From: Bacteroidales bacterium
GTDB lineage: Bacteria > Bacteroidota > Bacteroidia > Bacteroidales > Paludibacteraceae
Direction of reading: 5' to 3'
DNA length: 64,000 bases
Assembly (NCBI GenBank): GCA_015061115.1
Contig: SUXE01000013.1
Coordinates: 1-64,000 of the forward strand
The notes beneath the pieces are model-generated. The model ran no database searches and was not told the origin of the DNA. It saw only the letters and a list, made by a program, of their open reading frames with translations. Shown here piece after piece: positions 1-7,662 of this stretch (the stretch's first letter is position 1; each line of letters opens with the position of its first letter). A program made the translations under genes and the position numbers.

Positions 1-224
1 ATGTGAATTTAATAATTTGTGACCTGACCACAAAATCGCTTAAATCAACAATTATTTATTTTCTGCAAATCTAAGGTATTCATTAGTTTGGAGTTATTCA
101 TCGTAATGGACGCTTACATTTGGATACATACTTTACGGATTATGACCATTTGGATGCATACATATAATTCTCTATTATATTCTTGAAAGAATTTCCATTT
201 CTTATGATTTTATTGACTATACTC
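1..224. other. AT-rich stretch without a recognisable gene
   Basis: No open frame here resembles a known protein. Short direct repeats of the form CATTTGGATRCATAC occur near 116 and 147. The next features to the right are a terminator and a peptidase gene remnant, so this may be the outer flank of an integrated island. I see nothing else in it. Confidence 0.4.
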
Positions 225-256
225 AACAAAAAAGAGACGCCACATTGTGACGTCTC
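225..256 (-). terminator. Intrinsic terminator after the dcp remnant
   Basis: Bases 234-256 form a hairpin with GAGACG paired to CGTCTC, one mismatch, CAC paired to GTG and a three-base loop. Read on the minus strand it is followed by six T residues (225-233). It sits just past the stop codon of the peptidase remnant, so it is probably the original terminator of the displaced gene end. Confidence 0.65.
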
Positions 257-291
257 TATAATTCTGCATTCAGCATTTATAATTCAGCATT

Positions 292-489
292 CTATTTCAC
301 TCCGTTTCTCTTCAACAAAGCATCGATAGTTGGTTCCTGACCACGGAATCTCTTATAAAGTGTCATTGGATGCTCACTGCCGCCCTTCTCCAACACCTCA
401 CGACGGAATCTCTCTGCTGTCTACTGTTTGAAGATTCCCTCTTCCTTGAACACTGCAAACGCAGCTACGTCAATCACCTTAGCCCATGG
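292..489 (-). pseudogene. Truncated 3' end of an M3 peptidase (dcp) gene
   Basis: The minus strand encodes the last 65 or so residues of the same peptidase that is intact at 15013-17121, from a Trp-Ala-Lys stretch to the terminal LLKRNGVK. By eye the DNA differs from the intact copy at about 14 of roughly 187 aligned bases. Similarity stops abruptly near 489. One glutamine codon of the intact gene is read here as TAG in the middle of the fragment, so it cannot make even the partial domain. It lies in the same orientation as the intact gene, with about 14.5 kb of unrelated genes between. I read it as the displaced 3' end left by insertion, or as a partial duplication. Confidence 0.85.
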
Positions 490-525
490 GTTGTGAAAAA
501 ATGACATAAATAATTCTCATAACAC

Positions 526-564
526 ATCGGCAGAATACCAGTTTATGATATTCTGCCGATTTTT
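526..564 (+). terminator. Perfect plus-strand intrinsic terminator with no gene upstream
   Basis: ATCGGCAGAATA (526-537) pairs perfectly with TATTCTGCCGAT (549-560) around an 11-base loop, followed directly by a T run to 564. No plus-strand gene precedes it in the window; the only coding trace to its left runs on the minus strand. It may be the end of a lost gene, or a barrier shielding the AlbA_2 gene from read-through. Confidence 0.7.
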
Positions 565-642
565 AACCGAATTCTAGCAAAAAATTATAGAGAAAAATGT
601 TATAGAAAGCAGTCTATTATGTCAAAAGATATCGACTATAAG

Positions 643-674
643 TTTCAAGAAACGTTGAAATTATCGTACCTTTG
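643..674 (+). promoter_or_regulatory. Bacteroidales-type promoter for the AlbA_2 gene
   Basis: TACCTTTG at 667-674 matches the TAnnTTTG -7 box of the Bacteroidetes primary sigma factor. A weak -33 candidate (TTTC, 643-646) lies 20 bp upstream. The gene starts at 730. Confidence 0.45.
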
Positions 675-729
675 TAAAAATACTTAATGAAGTATAAACC
701 TGTTTTATCAATTCTTCATAAAAGTTGGA

Positions 730-2163
730 ATGAAAATAAAAGAGAACCAAATCATAGAGTTCAAACAGAATTGGCGTGATGAATATCTTCAATATGTAAG
801 TGGTTTTGCCAATGCACAAGGAGGCACAATATTCATTGGCGTTGATGACAATGGGATAGTTACAGGCATAAACAACGCACGCAAACTGTTGGAAGATATA
901 CCTAACAAGGTACGAGACACAATGGGTTTGCTTGTCAATGTGAATTTGATGAGTGAAAACGGATTGGAATATCTCCGAATAGAAATCCCTACTTGTTCGA
1001 TGCCCGTCACCTACAGAGGCAAATATTATTTTAGGTCAGGAAGTACGTTACAAGAACTTGGAGGTGTTGCTCTTAACGATTTTCTCTTGCAAAAGATGAA
1101 TCTGAGTTGGGATTCTACCCCTGTTCCAACAGCCACCCTTGACGATCTTGACCGCTCAGCCATCGACTATTTCCTGCGTTGTGCGACAGATTCTCGACGC
1201 TTAAATATAGATGCACTGCATGATTCTACTGAACAAGTGATAAAAAACCTTGGTCTGGTGAATGATCAAGGACGACTCACTATGGCTGCCATGCTCTTGT
1301 TCGGAAAAGATATTTTGAGATGGTGTATAAGTGCACAATTTCGAATTGGTCGATTTGGTACGGACGTTTCCGATTTAATAACGCAAGACAATATCGCTTG
1401 TCCATTGGTTTTTATGCCAGATAGAATCATTGAGGTATTACGTAGCAAATATCTCATAACTCCCATTCATTATGAAGGTCTTCTACGTAAAGAGCCTTTG
1501 GAACTTCCAGAAGATGGTCTACGTGAAATTCTCTGTAACGCCATTGTCCACCGCAATTATATGGGGGTTGACACTCAGATGAAAGTCTTCAACGACCATA
1601 TCACGCTTTGGAACGACGGTTCATTACCATCAAACTTCACAATAGAAACACTGATGGAAGCACATGAATCTCACCCACGCAACAGACTAATTGCCAAAGT
1701 GTTCTATTTAGCTGGATTCATAGAAACATGGGGAAGAGGATATGAAAAAATCGTAAATTCATTCACTAAGGAAAACTTGCAAGTTCCTGTTTTTTCTGAA
1801 GCAAGGGGAGGTATTTCCGCCACTATCCTGAGGGAACGTTTTATGGAACAGGAGTTTAGGAATAATAGTACCAAAAAACTTGTGGGGGAAAATGTTATAG
1901 AAAATCAAGATACTACCCAGAAAACGTCACAGAAAACGTCACAGAAAACGTCACAGAAAACGTCACAGAAAACGTCACAGAAAATTGTCGAACTCATTCA
2001 GAACAATAATGAAATTTCTACTCAAGAAATGGCAAATATCATAGGTATAGATAGAAGAAACATTGCAAGGCAAATCAAAAATCTTCAAGCTAAAGGCATT
2101 ATCCGTCGTGTTGGTCCAGACAAGGGAGGACATTGGGAAATGATAGATAATGGAGAAAAATAA
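730..2163 (+). CDS. AlbA_2 (Schlafen-type) DNA-binding / ATP-binding regulator
   Basis: This 477-residue protein begins with an AlbA_2 domain of the type formerly called divergent AAA_4. Key stretches are EFKQNW, the glycine-rich FANAQGGTIFIGVDD and FRSGSTLQ. A GHKL-type ATPase-like part follows (REILCNAIVHRNY, WGRGYEKI), and the protein ends in a winged helix-turn-helix (residues about 430-470). These proteins are widespread in Bacteroidetes accessory regions and are usually called transcriptional regulators or ATP-binding proteins; their targets are rarely known. The linker before the winged helix contains five QKTS repeats encoded by a 12-bp tandem repeat. The stop codon abuts the leader of the next gene. 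Two decayed relatives of this gene lie at 2782-2861 and 9798-9902. Confidence 0.8.
   Translation: MKIKENQIIEFKQNWRDEYLQYVSGFANAQGGTIFIGVDDNGIVTGINNARKLLEDIPNKVRDTMGLLVNVNLMSENGLEYLRIEIPTCSMPVTYRGKYYFRSGSTLQELGGVALNDFLLQKMNLSWDSTPVPTATLDDLDRSAIDYFLRCATDSRRLNIDALHDSTEQVIKNLGLVNDQGRLTMAAMLLFGKDILRWCISAQFRIGRFGTDVSDLITQDNIACPLVFMPDRIIEVLRSKYLITPIHYEGLLRKEPLELPEDGLREILCNAIVHRNYMGVDTQMKVFNDHITLWNDGSLPSNFTIETLMEAHESHPRNRLIAKVFYLAGFIETWGRGYEKIVNSFTKENLQVPVFSEARGGISATILRERFMEQEFRNNSTKKLVGENVIENQDTTQKTSQKTSQKTSQKTSQKTSQKIVELIQNNNEISTQEMANIIGIDRRNIARQIKNLQAKGIIRRVGPDKGGHWEMIDNGEK
1918..1977 (+). repeat. In-frame 12-bp tandem repeat (five units)
   Basis: Five exact copies of CAGAAAACGTCA run from 1918 to 1977, followed by a degenerate sixth. 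Each unit adds four residues (QKTS) to the linker before the C-terminal winged helix. The unit length is a multiple of three, so slippage would change linker length without breaking the frame. Confidence 0.95.
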
Positions 2164-2220
2164 ATGCTACCATTTCTTTCATCCACGTCCCATTATTTTG
2201 GGAGTTACAATATGTTAATT
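2161..2220 (+). repeat. Diverged 60-bp intergenic repeat, copy 1
   Basis: The 23 bases from 2161 match 21 of 23 bases at 3481-3503. Weaker similarity continues for about 35 bases more. Both copies begin at or right after a TAA stop codon on the plus strand. Function is unknown. Confidence 0.55.
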
Positions 2221-2229
2221 GATTTTTAT

Positions 2230-2781
2230 ATGAAAACAGAATTCGAAAAAATGCGTAGTGGCGAACTATACTGCTTTGAGGATCAAGAGATTGCCAATAG
2301 TATTATTCATGCTCAAGATCTCTGTGCCAAACTGCAAACAATGACAATAAATAGTAAGGACTACCGCTCTGTTATGGAAGAACTGATACCAGGTTTCAAC
2401 AAATCAGTGGTGGTTTGTCCTCCTTTTCACTGCGACCACGGACATGGTATATCTATTGGCGAAGGAACATTCATAAACTATAATTGCACAATGCTCGATT
2501 CTGCTTACATCCGCATAGGACGAAATTGTCAAATTGGACCTAACTGTCAATTTTACACGCCAATACATCCTTTCGATTACAAAGAACGTCGCAAACCCGT
2601 GGAATCATCAAAACCAATCAACATTGGAGACGACTGTTGGTTGGGCGGTGGAGTGATTGTTCTGCCAGGTGTGAGCATAGGCGACCGCTGCATAATCGGT
2701 GCAGGTTCGGTTGTGACAAAGGATATTCCTGCAGATTCCACTGCAGTGGGCAATCCTGCCAGAGTTATAAAAAAACTTTAA
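2230..2781 (+). CDS. Maltose/galactoside O-acetyltransferase-like hexapeptide enzyme
   Basis: About 183 residues with the layout of the Maa/LacA/NodL family. A short N-terminal helical part (KTEFEKMRSGELY, DQEIANSI) is followed by a left-handed beta helix of hexapeptide repeats (SIGEGTFINYNCTMLD, IGRNCQIGPNC, IGDDCWLGGGVIVLPG, IGDRCIIGAGSVVTKD, VGNPARVI). The family uses acetyl-CoA to acetylate sugar hydroxyls and is cytoplasmic. The start at 2230 is chosen because MKTEFEKMRSGELY matches the usual family N-terminus; ATGs at 2164 and 2212 would add unrelated residues. The histidine in the expected active-site region (FYTPIHPFDY) is present. The natural substrate cannot be told from sequence. 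Confidence 0.85.
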   Translation: MKTEFEKMRSGELYCFEDQEIANSIIHAQDLCAKLQTMTINSKDYRSVMEELIPGFNKSVVVCPPFHCDHGHGISIGEGTFINYNCTMLDSAYIRIGRNCQIGPNCQFYTPIHPFDYKERRKPVESSKPINIGDDCWLGGGVIVLPGVSIGDRCIIGAGSVVTKDIPADSTAVGNPARVIKKL

Positions 2782-2861
2782 AGTATGTCACCATTCTGAA
2801 GGAACGCTTTATGAAGGAAAATAATTCCTTTCTGACTTGTCGACAAAGGGGGAAAATATAA
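2782..2861 (+). pseudogene. AlbA_2 protein remnant (middle fragment)
   Basis: Right after the acetyltransferase stop, one frame reads YVTILKERFMKENN before degenerating to a stop at 2861. It matches the stretch ISATILRERFMEQEF around residue 370 of the intact AlbA_2 protein at 730-2163. There is no start codon and the rest of the domain is missing. The match is short, so chance or convergent similarity cannot be excluded. Confidence 0.5.
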
Positions 2862-2874
2862 AAACCTTGATTTT

Positions 2875-3480
2875 ATGCTTGAAGAAAAAGATCTATACAC
2901 CAAACTGGGTGTTCTGACAAAAAATAAAGATGCTTGGCAGGAGAACATTCCTTACATCGCTTCTCTGCTTGAAAACCAATCGCTGAAGATCACAGCAAAA
3001 GCGTTGTGGATGCTTGGCGAGATGGGATTGCAATATCCAGAAGAAATATGCCCCCACGTCGCCAAAATAGCTTCATTTCTAAACTCTCAGGATGATCTGC
3101 TACGTGAAAGAGCCATGAATGCGATGGGAAGGATAGGACGAGCACGTTTTGATCTTGTCGAGCCTTATTGGAAAAAGATGTTTGAGTTGGCGACGGATGA
3201 TAGTCCACGCGTCAGGTTAAGTTTCATCTGGGCATCAGAGAATATCGCCACCAATACTCCAGACCCCTACAAAGATTACATATCACTGTTTGCTAATCTC
3301 CTACACGATAAGGATGAAAAGGTAAGGATGGAGGCACCTGAGATGTTCCGTGTGATGGGTAAACGTCGGCCAGAAATTGTAAAACCTTATATTGACACTC
3401 TGCAAAAGCTCGCAGAAAACGACGTCAATCCTATTGTCAGAATACATAGCTCTGGAGCAATACGAGTAATAAAACAATAA
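2875..3480 (+). CDS. HEAT-repeat protein
   Basis: This 201-residue protein is made almost entirely of alpha-helical HEAT-like repeats of about 37-40 residues. Recurring features are SLKITAKALWMLGEMG, LLRERAMNAMGRIGR, SPRVRLSFIWASENIA and DEKVRMEAPEMFRVMGKR, each with the arginine and aliphatic pattern of HEAT motifs. No signal peptide or catalytic motif is visible, so it is probably a cytoplasmic protein-binding scaffold. It lies between an acetyltransferase and a hydrolase with no tight operon spacing. The partner is unknown. Confidence 0.75.
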   Translation: MLEEKDLYTKLGVLTKNKDAWQENIPYIASLLENQSLKITAKALWMLGEMGLQYPEEICPHVAKIASFLNSQDDLLRERAMNAMGRIGRARFDLVEPYWKKMFELATDDSPRVRLSFIWASENIATNTPDPYKDYISLFANLLHDKDEKVRMEAPEMFRVMGKRRPEIVKPYIDTLQKLAENDVNPIVRIHSSGAIRVIKQ

Positions 3481-3540
3481 TAAATGCGACCATTTCTTTT
3501 ATCTATAACACTATATTTAGAGTTATAAGTTTGCAACCCT
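3481..3540 (+). repeat. Diverged 60-bp intergenic repeat, copy 2
   Basis: This is the second copy of the repeat that begins at 2161, again next to a stop codon. This copy contains TAAGTTTG (3526-3533), which fits the -7 promoter pattern, and a TATAAC/GTTATA hairpin. Confidence 0.5.
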
Positions 3541-3595
3541 ACAAAAAGGTAATTCTTTCCGAATTTTAGATACCTTCGTCTACTTGCATAAAGTG

Positions 3596-3603
3596 TATTT
3601 TTG
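3596..3603 (+). promoter_or_regulatory. -7 promoter box for the alpha/beta hydrolase gene
   Basis: TATTTTTG matches TAnnTTTG and lies 28 bp before the start codon at 3632. The -33 region is weak. Confidence 0.4.
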
Positions 3604-3631
3604 TCTCAGTTAAATTTAAAACGTATTAGAA

Positions 3632-4732
3632 ATGAAGAAATTAATAATAACAGCCGCTTGTATTGCCACTCTTGTTGGCTGCTCTCAACAAAAAAACGAC
3701 AAGACAATGAATACACAAGAATTGCAACTCACACAGGAATGGGACAAAGTTTTCCCTCAAAGCGACAAGGTGAACCATAGCAAAATCACTTTCCACAACC
3801 GATACGGCATTACGCTGGCAGCCGATTTGTATGTGCCGAAAAACGCCACAAAACCAATGCCCGCCATTGCCGTGAGCGGTCCGTTCGGTGCAGTAAAAGA
3901 GCAAACTTCAGGTCTATATGCACAAACAATGGCCGAACGCGGATTCCTGACAATTGCCTTCGACCCCTCGTTTACAGGCGAGAGCGGCGGCGAACCACGC
4001 AGAATGGCATCGCCCGACATCAACACCGAAGATTTTCTGGCAGCTGTTGATTATCTATCAAATCGTGAAGATGTTGATGCAGAAAAGATTGGCATCATCG
4101 GCATTTGCGGTTGGGGTGGAATGGCAATCAATGCCACCGCTATCGATCCACGTATCAAAGCAACAGTGGCAAGTACTATGTACGATATGAGCAAAGTAAC
4201 TGTTGAGGGATATTTCGGCAGCGAAAATACCCCTGAACAACGTATGGAAAAACGTCGTGCAATTAGTGCCCAACGCACCGAAGACTACCGAACAGGTAGT
4301 TACAAGCGTGCAGGAGGCGTGGTTGACCCCCTACCCAACGATGCACCGTGGTTTGTGAAAGATTATTATGACTATTATAAAACACCTCGTGGCTACCATA
4401 AACGTAGTGGCAACTCGAACGATGGTTGGAATATTATTGGTTGTCAGTCGTTTCTCAACCAAAATCTGCTTTGTTTCGCCAGCGAAATTGAAACGCCCGT
4501 TTTGCTCGTCCACGGCGAGAAGGCTCACAGCCGTTATTTCAGCGATTATGCTTTTGAAAAGATGACAGGCGTGAAACCAGAAGATGGTAAAAGTGCAAAG
4601 GTGGGCAACAAAGAATTGATGATTATCCCTGGTGCTGTCCACTGCGACCTTTATGATAACCGTGCTGGTGTGATTCCGTGGGACAAGATTGAGGCGTTTT
4701 TTAACGAAAACTTGATCACCGAATCGAAATAA
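3632..4732 (+). CDS. Alpha/beta hydrolase lipoprotein (dienelactone-hydrolase-like)
   Basis: This 366-residue protein starts with a lipoprotein signal (KKLIITAACIATLVGCSQQ), so it is probably anchored in the cell envelope. The rest is an alpha/beta-hydrolase fold: ADLYVP and PAIAVSGPFGAVKEQ, then AFDPSFTGESGGEPR, the nucleophile elbow IGIICGWGG-like segment (GIIGICGWGG), VLLVHGEKAHSRYF and a C-terminal histidine in PGAVHCD. The usual serine of the G/C-x-S-x-G elbow appears to be tryptophan, so the nearby cysteine or an unusual chemistry must be considered. It precedes a group of oxidoreductases and may act with them, but has its own promoter candidate. Substrate unknown. Confidence 0.75.
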   Translation: MKKLIITAACIATLVGCSQQKNDKTMNTQELQLTQEWDKVFPQSDKVNHSKITFHNRYGITLAADLYVPKNATKPMPAIAVSGPFGAVKEQTSGLYAQTMAERGFLTIAFDPSFTGESGGEPRRMASPDINTEDFLAAVDYLSNREDVDAEKIGIIGICGWGGMAINATAIDPRIKATVASTMYDMSKVTVEGYFGSENTPEQRMEKRRAISAQRTEDYRTGSYKRAGGVVDPLPNDAPWFVKDYYDYYKTPRGYHKRSGNSNDGWNIIGCQSFLNQNLLCFASEIETPVLLVHGEKAHSRYFSDYAFEKMTGVKPEDGKSAKVGNKELMIIPGAVHCDLYDNRAGVIPWDKIEAFFNENLITESK

Positions 4733-4830
4733 TCACCGAATTAAATGAATTAAAAACTTGATCACCGAATTAAACGAATATAAACGAAACGCTTACATAA
4801 AAAAATTAGTATAAATTCGTTAATTCGTTG
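4707..4830. repeat. AT-rich direct and inverted repeats between hydrolase and dehydrogenase
   Basis: AACTTGATCACCGAAT occurs twice about 45 bp apart, the first copy inside the last codons of the hydrolase. The stretch CGAATTAAACGAAT near 4769 is nearly the reverse complement of ATTCGTTAATTCG near 4815, giving a potential hairpin. It may act as a terminator or leader structure for the next gene. Confidence 0.5.
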
Positions 4831-4854
4831 AAGTAAAAATAACACATAAGTATT

Positions 4855-6018
4855 ATGCAGAATTTTGATTATCAAACCCCGACCCGCCTTATCTTCGGCA
4901 AAGGCGTAATCGCAAAACTGCCCGAAGTAATGGCGCAGTTCGGCAAGAAAATCCTCCTCACTTACGGCGGAGGCAGTATCAAGAAAATCGGTATCTATCA
5001 GAAAGTTAAGGAACTTTTGACGGACTGCGAAATCATCGAACTCTCAGGCATTCAGCCCAATCCAAAATACGACCCGAGCGTTTTGGACGGCGTGAAGTTG
5101 TGCAAGGAAAACAACGTTGACGTAATCCTCGCTGTTGGCGGAGGAAGCGTGCTCGACTGTTCCAAGGCAATTGCGGCGGGTGCTTGCTACGACGGCGACC
5201 CGTGGGATTTGATTTCGTACAAGGTGAAGGCTCAGAAGGCGTTGCCAATCGTTGACATCATCACCTTGGCGGCAACGGGCAGCGAGTACGACTGCGGCGG
5301 CGTTATCTCCCGCACCGAAACCAACGACAAAATCGGCTATGTGGATCCGCTGTTGTTCCCTGCCGTATCGTTCCTCGACCCCGAATACACTTTCACCGTG
5401 TCAAAGAAACAGACCGCTGCGGGTATTGCCGACGCTATGAACCACACTATCGAACAGTATTTTGTGGAGGACACCACTCTCTTGAACGACGGTTTCTGTG
5501 AGTCGATGTTGCGCAGCCTGATGCAAAACGGACGTCTCTGTCTCGACAACCCCAACGACTACACCGCCCGCGCTGAAATGATGCTTGCCTGCACTTACGG
5601 TTGCAACGGAATCCTCTCGCTCGGCAACTCAATGTCGGGTTGGCCCTGCCACGGCATCGAACACGCCCTGAGCGCGTATTACGACATCACCCACGGCGAA
5701 GGCTTGGCGATAATCACGCCACGTTGGATGCGCCACATCTTGAACGAGAAGACAATGCCGCGTTTTGTCAAGTACGGCATCAACGTGATGGGTGTTTCGC
5801 CGAATTTGCCGTTGGAGGTAATTGCCAACCGTGCCATCGACGCCACTTACGACTTTTTCAAGAGTATCGGCATCCCGATGCACCTGCGCGAAGTAGGCAT
5901 CGACGAAAGCCGCATCGACGAAATGGCTCACCACATCGCCGTCAACGAAGGTCTCGAAAACGCCTACGCCCCGCTCAACGAGGACGACATCAGGCAGATT
6001 TTGATTGACAGTTTGTAA
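4855..6018 (+). CDS. Iron-containing alcohol dehydrogenase, YqhD/butanol-dehydrogenase type
   Basis: This 387-residue protein has the full length of the class III metal-dependent alcohol dehydrogenases. The N-terminal nucleotide-binding part shows LIFGKGVI, LTYGGGSIKK, GIQPNPKYD and LAVGGGSVLDCSKAIA. Metal ligands are seen in GIADAMNHTIEQYF (Asp and His) and further His residues in GIEHALSAYYDITHGEG. The YqhD branch reduces aldehydes with NADPH in the cytoplasm. It is the first of a run of closely spaced genes (21 bp to the next) that includes an aldo/keto reductase and a flavodoxin. Codons are clearly more GC-rich than in the surrounding genes, which suggests transfer. Confidence 0.9.
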   Translation: MQNFDYQTPTRLIFGKGVIAKLPEVMAQFGKKILLTYGGGSIKKIGIYQKVKELLTDCEIIELSGIQPNPKYDPSVLDGVKLCKENNVDVILAVGGGSVLDCSKAIAAGACYDGDPWDLISYKVKAQKALPIVDIITLAATGSEYDCGGVISRTETNDKIGYVDPLLFPAVSFLDPEYTFTVSKKQTAAGIADAMNHTIEQYFVEDTTLLNDGFCESMLRSLMQNGRLCLDNPNDYTARAEMMLACTYGCNGILSLGNSMSGWPCHGIEHALSAYYDITHGEGLAIITPRWMRHILNEKTMPRFVKYGINVMGVSPNLPLEVIANRAIDATYDFFKSIGIPMHLREVGIDESRIDEMAHHIAVNEGLENAYAPLNEDDIRQILIDSL

Positions 6019-6039
6019 AAAATCATAATACGTAATACT

Positions 6040-6645
6040 ATGAAAATCAAATCAATAATCATCGCATTTGCGGCGTTGTTCGCCATTGGCTGCAACGCAC
6101 AAAGCAATCAGAGTTCCAACAATCAAAACAGTAACGCAATGAAATCTATCGTAATTTTCTTCTCGCACACCGGCGACAATTACAGCGTTGGCAACATCAA
6201 AGTAGGCAACACCAAAATCGTTGCCGACTACATCACCGAACTCACCGGCGCGGCTCAATACGAAATCGTTACACACAAGTACGACGGAATGGCTTACACT
6301 CCGCTCACGCAACTTGCCAAAGAGGAGGCAAACAATGGCGAACTTCCGCCATACGAGGGCTCAGCACCCGACCTCAGCGGCTACGACACCGTGTTTATCG
6401 GCGGACCCGTTTGGTGGGGAACATATCCGCAGGTGATGTTCACGCTTTTCAAGGACATCAACCTCGACGGCAAGACCGTAATCCCCTTCACCACGCACGA
6501 AGGCAGTGGACTCGGACGTTGCGTTTCCGACGTCAAGAAGGCGTTCCCGAAAGCCGACGTAAAACAGGGCTTCTCGATGTACGGACACGACGTGCGCACC
6601 AGCAAGTCAACCGTTGAAAAATGGCTCAAAGGTTTGGGATACTAA
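6040..6645 (+). CDS. Flavodoxin-fold lipoprotein
   Basis: This 201-residue protein has a lipoprotein-type signal (KSIIIAFAALFAIGCNAQ), a short Gln/Asn/Ser spacer, and a flavodoxin domain starting with KSIVIFFSHTGDNY. The phosphate-binding loop is of the S-H-T-G-D-N type found in the flavodoxin_4 family. VFIGGPVWWGTYP and PFTTHEGSGLG are the expected flavin-ring loops. Family members bind FMN and transfer electrons. It lies 21 bp after the dehydrogenase and overlaps the region just before the aldo/keto reductase. An exported flavodoxin is unusual, and the export and lipid anchor are inferred from the N-terminus only. Confidence 0.85.
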   Translation: MKIKSIIIAFAALFAIGCNAQSNQSSNNQNSNAMKSIVIFFSHTGDNYSVGNIKVGNTKIVADYITELTGAAQYEIVTHKYDGMAYTPLTQLAKEEANNGELPPYEGSAPDLSGYDTVFIGGPVWWGTYPQVMFTLFKDINLDGKTVIPFTTHEGSGLGRCVSDVKKAFPKADVKQGFSMYGHDVRTSKSTVEKWLKGLGY

Positions 6646-6665
6646 CAATCAAAATACAGAATATT

Positions 6666-7511
6666 ATGAATACAGTAAAACTCTCCAACGGCGTGGAAAT
6701 GCCGCTCTTGGGATACGGAGTGTTCCAAGTAAGTCCGCAAGAATGTGAACGCTGTGTAACAGACGCTCTGTCAGTTGGTTACCGCCTGATAGACACCGCT
6801 CAGGCATACTTCAACGAAGAGGGCGTGGGCGAGGCTGTCAAGAAATCGGGCATCAAGCGCGACGAACTCTTCCTCGTTACCAAGGTCTGGATTTCTAACG
6901 CGGGCGAGGAAAAAGCCGCCAAATCAATCGACGAGAGCCTTCGCAAGTTGCAGACCGACTACATCGACCTCTTGCTGATTCATCAGGCTTACGGCGACGT
7001 TTTCGGCACGTGGCGCGCGATGGAAAAGGCTTACAAGGACGGCAAGGTGCGTGCAATCGGCGTTTCTAACTTCCAAGAGGCGAGGTACTTCGATTTTCAT
7101 CATTATGTTGACGTAAAGCCGATGGTCAACCAATTGCAGTGCAACGCAATGATTCAGCAACGCGGCATCGAACCCCTCCTCGACGAAACCAACTGCCGTA
7201 TGATGGCTTGGGGACCGCTCGGCGGACAGGGCGTTGACGGCATCATCAAGAGCGAACTTTTGGGCAAAATCGGCTCAAAATACGGCAAAACCGCCTCTCA
7301 GGTCGCCCTCCGTTGGCTCACACAGCGCGGAATCGTCACCATCCCCAAATCCACCCACAAGGAGCGTATGGTTCAGAACCTCAGCATTTTCGACTTCACC
7401 CTCACCGACGACGAAATGTCCCAAATCGCTTCAATGAACCAACACGACAGCGGCACGGTCAACTTCTCGGATAAGAATTTCGTGAAGTATCTTATTGAGA
7501 CGTATGGTTAA
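6666..7511 (+). CDS. Aldo/keto reductase (DkgA-like)
   Basis: This 281-residue protein starts at 6666 with MNTVKLSNGVEMPLLGYGVF, the standard N-terminus of the family; an upstream in-frame start at 6621 would overlap the flavodoxin. The catalytic tetrad is present: Asp and Tyr in LIDTAQAYFNE, Lys in FLVTKVW and His in LLLIHQAYGD. IPKSTHKERM is the NADPH-binding end. The family reduces aldehydes and ketones in the cytoplasm. Its place beside a YqhD-like dehydrogenase and an AraC regulator recalls the E. coli dkgA-yqhD-yqhC arrangement. Confidence 0.9.
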   Translation: MNTVKLSNGVEMPLLGYGVFQVSPQECERCVTDALSVGYRLIDTAQAYFNEEGVGEAVKKSGIKRDELFLVTKVWISNAGEEKAAKSIDESLRKLQTDYIDLLLIHQAYGDVFGTWRAMEKAYKDGKVRAIGVSNFQEARYFDFHHYVDVKPMVNQLQCNAMIQQRGIEPLLDETNCRMMAWGPLGGQGVDGIIKSELLGKIGSKYGKTASQVALRWLTQRGIVTIPKSTHKERMVQNLSIFDFTLTDDEMSQIASMNQHDSGTVNFSDKNFVKYLIETYG

Positions 7512-7525
7512 AAATTGAGGACAAA

Positions 7526-7624
7526 ATGAAAATAACCATTGTCTTTGATGCCGCAGGAATGTGCTACCGTGCCCTCGGCGACAGCGTAGGGCAAGCGTGG
7601 GGCAGCGGAAAGAGGTTTGAATAA
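7526..7624 (+). CDS. Small open frame, 32 residues, possibly a gene remnant
   Basis: MKITIVFDAAGMCYRALGD begins 14 bp after the aldo/keto reductase and is preceded by GAGGA at a workable distance. The first residues resemble the start of small cyclophilin-like proteins sometimes found near such oxidoreductases, but the frame ends after 32 codons. It may be the stump of a deleted gene. I cannot assign a function. Confidence 0.3.
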   Translation: MKITIVFDAAGMCYRALGDSVGQAWGSGKRFE

Positions 7625-7629
7625 TCCAA

Positions 7630-7662
7630 CCGAAATATTGATAAAAATCCCCGAAATATTGG
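7630..7662 (+). promoter_or_regulatory. Tandem operator candidate for an AraC-type regulator
   Basis: CCGAAATATTG occurs at 7630-7640 and again at 7651-7661, exactly 21 bp apart, just upstream of the promoter of the decarboxylase-cupin gene. Direct repeats two helical turns apart are typical of AraC/XylS binding sites, and an AraC gene lies at 8877. Binding by that protein is inferred. Confidence 0.55.

Noticed and set aside
1918-1977. CRISPR-like repeat
   Set aside because: The 12-bp units have no spacers and lie in frame within a gene.
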